Source: Claveliimonas monacensis (GTDB taxonomy: Bacteria; Bacillota; Clostridia; Lachnospirales; Lachnospiraceae). From it: a stretch of DNA of 64,000 bases. Below are positions 61,326 to 64,000 of the stretch, one piece after another. How positions within the stretch are numbered: the stretch's first letter is position 1; the number at the start of each line of letters is the position of its first letter. The notes below the pieces were generated by a model, which was not told the DNA's origin, searched no databases, and saw only the letters and a program-made list of their open reading frames with translations. Made by a program: the position numbers and the translations under genes. The stretch lies in the NCBI RefSeq assembly GCF_014982975.1, contig NZ_JADCKL010000006.1:1-64000 (forward strand). The letters run 5' to 3'.

Positions 61326-62819
61326 TTATGATTTTTGTTCGATTATTTTTGCCGGTATAATAATTACCGCCTCTGTTCCTCTGTTTTCCTCGCTCTCAAA
61401 GAAAATTCCGTACTCTTCGCCGTAATATCTGTGAATTCTCTGATTCACATTGCCAAGGCCGAACCCCTGCTTTCCGCCGTCCTCGCAGCCGGCAATATAT
61501 CTGCGCAGCCGGGCCAGCTCCTGCTCTGTCATCCCCTTTCCATTGTCTATCACTTTCAGAAGGATCTTGTTTCCCTCCAGCTTCCCCTCGATCAGGATCG
61601 TGCCGCCGCCTCTCTTCTTTTTTATGCCATGGTAGAGCGCATTTTCTACCAGCGGCTGCAGCGTCAACTTGGGGACTGTATAGTCCATGATTTCCTCGTC
61701 CATCTCTATCCTGTAATCCATGATATCCTGGTACCGGAACTGCTGGATCTGCAGGTAGCTTTCCACATGGCGTTTTTCTTCTTCCAGAGTAATATAGTCC
61801 TTGCCTTTACTGAGTGTGGTCCGGAAAAACTCTGACAGATAGCTGGTCATCTTGACCACTTCCTCGTCCCTGCCGGACTCTGCCAGCCAGACGATGGTGT
61901 CAAGCGTGTTGTACAGAAAATGAGGATTAATCTGTGCCTGGAGAAGTTTGGACTCCATGTTCCTTATATTTGCCTGCTCCTCCTTGATCCTCTCTACCAG
62001 CCGCCCGATCTCCACCGTCATATCGTTAAAGTTGTCTGCCAGCACCGCGATCTCATCCTTGCTCTCCACATCGCTTCTGACTGTAAAATCTCCTTTGGCC
62101 ACCAGCTTTGACGCCTCGCACAGTTTTCTGACAGGCTGCACCACACTTCTCTGGGTAAAGTTGGATATGATCGTCGTCAGAATGCCCACCACGCACACGA
62201 TCAGGATACTGCTCTGGAGAGTCTTTCTGGTGTTTTCCATCATCGCTTCCTTTATAGCAGTGAAGCTGGCGTTTTCATCATTGATATAGTTCTGGATATT
62301 TTCCTGCACCAGATCTGTCAGGCTTCTGACATCTTCCAGCAGTTCCTCATTTTCATCGTAATGTCCGCCCTCATCCATGTTCTCCTCTATCTCTTCTATG
62401 ATTTTCTCCAGAGAATTAAGCGTATTGACAATCCTGTCCGGAAGATATCGGTTGCTGTTTACTGTGGCAATATCCGACATCTCGGTGCAGGCCGCGCGCA
62501 TCTCTTCTATATAATCATAGGGATAGACAAGCTCCACGCCCCCCACGGAATAGATGCCCTCCCGCAGCTCACTGACCGGTTTGTCCCACACAGTGGCATA
62601 ATACATGCTGTAGTCCATCCTCTCCTTGAATTCCTTCACGTACTTGCTGGCATAGTTCACACTGTTGGCCACCCGGTCAAAGGCCTGCACCGTGGTGTAC
62701 TGGGTATACAGAAGATAGCCAATGAGAGCTGTCAGGGGAATAAAGCAGGACAGCACGATCATAAAGATCCTGGAGCGGAGTGAAAGACCTTTTTTCCTCT
62801 TTTTCTTTTCCTCTTCCAT
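61326..62819 (-). CDS. YesM-type sensor histidine kinase
   Basis: 497 residues from the ATG behind GAGGTGACC, next to the response-regulator stop. Transmembrane helix 1 (about 14-38), an extracytoplasmic helical sensor (40-220), helix 2 (about 222-245), HAMP ('VRKLCEASKLVAKGDFTVRSD'), then a His_kinase (PF06580) domain with the phospho-His in 'QINPHFLYNTLDTIVWLAE' and an ATPase with 'DNGKGMTEQEL' and 'GFGLGNVNQRI'. Such kinases sense extracellular sugars, often via the neighbouring binding protein. Likely controls the adjacent importer. Confidence 0.92.
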   Translation of the reverse strand: MEEEKKKRKKGLSLRSRIFMIVLSCFIPLTALIGYLLYTQYTTVQAFDRVANSVNYASKYVKEFKERMDYSMYYATVWDKPVSELREGIYSVGGVELVYPYDYIEEMRAACTEMSDIATVNSNRYLPDRIVNTLNSLEKIIEEIEENMDEGGHYDENEELLEDVRSLTDLVQENIQNYINDENASFTAIKEAMMENTRKTLQSSILIVCVVGILTTIISNFTQRSVVQPVRKLCEASKLVAKGDFTVRSDVESKDEIAVLADNFNDMTVEIGRLVERIKEEQANIRNMESKLLQAQINPHFLYNTLDTIVWLAESGRDEEVVKMTSYLSEFFRTTLSKGKDYITLEEEKRHVESYLQIQQFRYQDIMDYRIEMDEEIMDYTVPKLTLQPLVENALYHGIKKKRGGGTILIEGKLEGNKILLKVIDNGKGMTEQELARLRRYIAGCEDGGKQGFGLGNVNQRIHRYYGEEYGIFFESEENRGTEAVIIIPAKIIEQKS

Positions 62820-62820
62820 G

Positions 62821-64000
62821 CTACAGGTCACCTCTTCTTGCGCGGTACTCCTTCGGCGAACATCCCTGAGTCTTTTTAAAAATGAAGCTAAAATAATGGG
62901 AATCCTTGTAACCAACATCAAAGCCGATCTCCGATGTCTTTTTGTTGGAGCACATGAGCATCTCTTTTGCCTTTTCCATCCGTATATCTGTCAGATACTC
63001 CACAAAAGTCTGCCCTGTCTCCTGGCTGAAAATGGAGCTGAAGTAGCTGGAGCTCATACCCACGCTGGCCGCCACACTGCCAAGAGATATCTCCTCCGAC
63101 ATATACCGAGTCTGCATATAGCTTTTTGCCGCCTCAATGATATCTTTGTATCTGTTTCCTGATGTCTCATCCCGGAGCTTTAAGGTACCGCTGATCAGAC
63201 GGTTGATATAGTCAAGCATGTCTTCTACGGAGTGTATATGATCAGCAACTTTTCTGATATCCCCGCACTCCTTCTCAATCTCTTCCTCTGTGACACCGAT
63301 CTCTTCTCCAAAAGAGACAATGCTGATGTAGAGGTCCATCATCACGTACTGCCTCATCATCATGGACTGGACATTCTCTCCCAGGATCTCTTCAAAGTAA
63401 GTCTTTACAAAACTCTCTGTCTCTTCCGCAGTTCCGTTCCGCAGGAACTTACCGATGAGACTTCTGTTCTCCTGCATGGAGCCCAGCCCCTTCACGTCAG
63501 GCTCTTCTTTATTTCTTCCGTGCAGCTCCTCCCACGTCAGGATCTGATTTTTCTCTGCCACAAATCTTCCCGCAAAAGCCCTGTCCGCCTCACGAAAAGA
63601 GTCCCGCAGCTCCCTCAGCCTGGAAACGCCGATGCCGATCCCTCCAAAATACTCCACTTTCTGGAATTTTTCCATGGTCTTCTCTAATTCCGCCTTGCAC
63701 GTCTCGATCCGTTCTTCCAGTGACTTTTCATTTTCTGCCAGGAGAAGAAAGGCCCAGCCTTTGACATCCCTCTGAAAGCAGTACACGCCGGGCAGCTTTT
63801 CCATGCAGGCCCCGACCTCCATGTAGGCGGATACGAGCTGCTGCTGCAGATCCGGCACCCCGTAATTGGTCAGCTTAAAGAGGATAAAATTGTACATGCC
63901 GGCGCTTAGATCCATTCCAAGCTGCTTGCCCTCATCCAGAATGTCCGTCATGGGGATGTTCTCTGTCAGTATCTGTGTCAGGAATTTCTGTTTTTCAAAT
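62821..64000 (-). CDS. AraC/YesN-type response regulator, 5' end outside window
   Basis: The frame stays open through the last base of the window (…FEKQKFLTQILTENIPMTDIL… is in frame before the first internal ATG), so the N-terminal receiver domain lies beyond position 64000. Visible are a middle helical domain (about 'LGMDLSAGMYNFILFKL' onward) and a C-terminal AraC DNA-binding domain with two HTHs ('SLGSVAASVGMSSSYFSSIFSQETGQTF' and 'SEIGFDVGYKDSHYFSFIFKKTQG'). Ends 1 nt before the kinase start. It should activate the sugar importer operon. Confidence 0.9.
   Translation of the reverse strand, partial: FEKQKFLTQILTENIPMTDILDEGKQLGMDLSAGMYNFILFKLTNYGVPDLQQQLVSAYMEVGACMEKLPGVYCFQRDVKGWAFLLLAENEKSLEERIETCKAELEKTMEKFQKVEYFGGIGIGVSRLRELRDSFREADRAFAGRFVAEKNQILTWEELHGRNKEEPDVKGLGSMQENRSLIGKFLRNGTAEETESFVKTYFEEILGENVQSMMMRQYVMMDLYISIVSFGEEIGVTEEEIEKECGDIRKVADHIHSVEDMLDYINRLISGTLKLRDETSGNRYKDIIEAAKSYMQTRYMSEEISLGSVAASVGMSSSYFSSIFSQETGQTFVEYLTDIRMEKAKEMLMCSNKKTSEIGFDVGYKDSHYFSFIFKKTQGCSPKEYRARRGDL

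Overview
The window looks like a chromosome segment of a spore-forming, strictly anaerobic Firmicute of the Lachnospiraceae (Clostridium cluster XIVa) type. Reasons: sporulation genes (spoIIID, spoIIR, sipL), a rubredoxin, acyl-ACP thioesterase, glnK-amtB, strong AGGAGG ribosome binding sites, and core genes of moderate GC interrupted by a clearly AT-rich island. No rRNA, tRNA or CRISPR array was recognised. Species cannot be fixed from the sequence alone.

Region 1 (1-11937) is a mobile island, best read as an integrative mobilizable element lying against the 3' end of guaA. It carries a minus-strand mobility operon (excisionase, tyrosine integrase, MobC-like protein, small protein, RepA-like ATPase, small protein, MobV relaxase). 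A divergent XRE repressor sits next to four evenly spaced copies of a 12-bp operator-like palindrome; a fifth copy lies 9 kb away at 758. Cargo comprises a PHP-ABC ATPase two-gene operon (1149-3570), a type III toxin-antitoxin locus of CptIN type whose toxin gene is cut by the end of an IS21-family element (1-600), an EcsC-family protein with an EF-hand-like loop (10276-11157), and an AbiGi/DUF2971-like protein (11240-11845). The left end of the island is outside the window.

Region 2 (11938-23037) is core chromosome, mostly minus strand: guaA, a GH2 glycosidase with a MATE exporter, an anion permease, the amtB-glnK nitrogen pair behind a leader with a terminator-like hairpin, spoIIID with a long hairpin covering its Shine-Dalgarno sequence, an uncharacterised membrane protein, and a secreted trigger-factor-like prolyl isomerase lipoprotein.

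Region 3 (23207-42183) is housekeeping: dnaE-pfkA-DUF1934, a CvfB-like S1 protein with acyl-ACP thioesterase and a Mn-type CDF exporter, spoIIR, ispE-gntR, sipL-prcB, then on the plus strand plsC and pncB-ddl-murF-cof.

Region 4 (42188-51122) is metal- and sugar-phosphate-related: a P-type ATPase, a ZIP transporter with two CobW-family GTPases (one His-rich), rubredoxin, an ArsP_2-type permease, two RpiB-family isomerases and a HAD phosphatase.

Region 5 (51126-64000) is an L-arabinose regulon on the minus strand: a YesN/YesM-type two-component system (regulator cut by the window end), a YtfQ-R-T/YjfF-type sugar ABC importer, and araA-araD-araR-araB. Two AraR-like palindromes flank the araA promoter elements.
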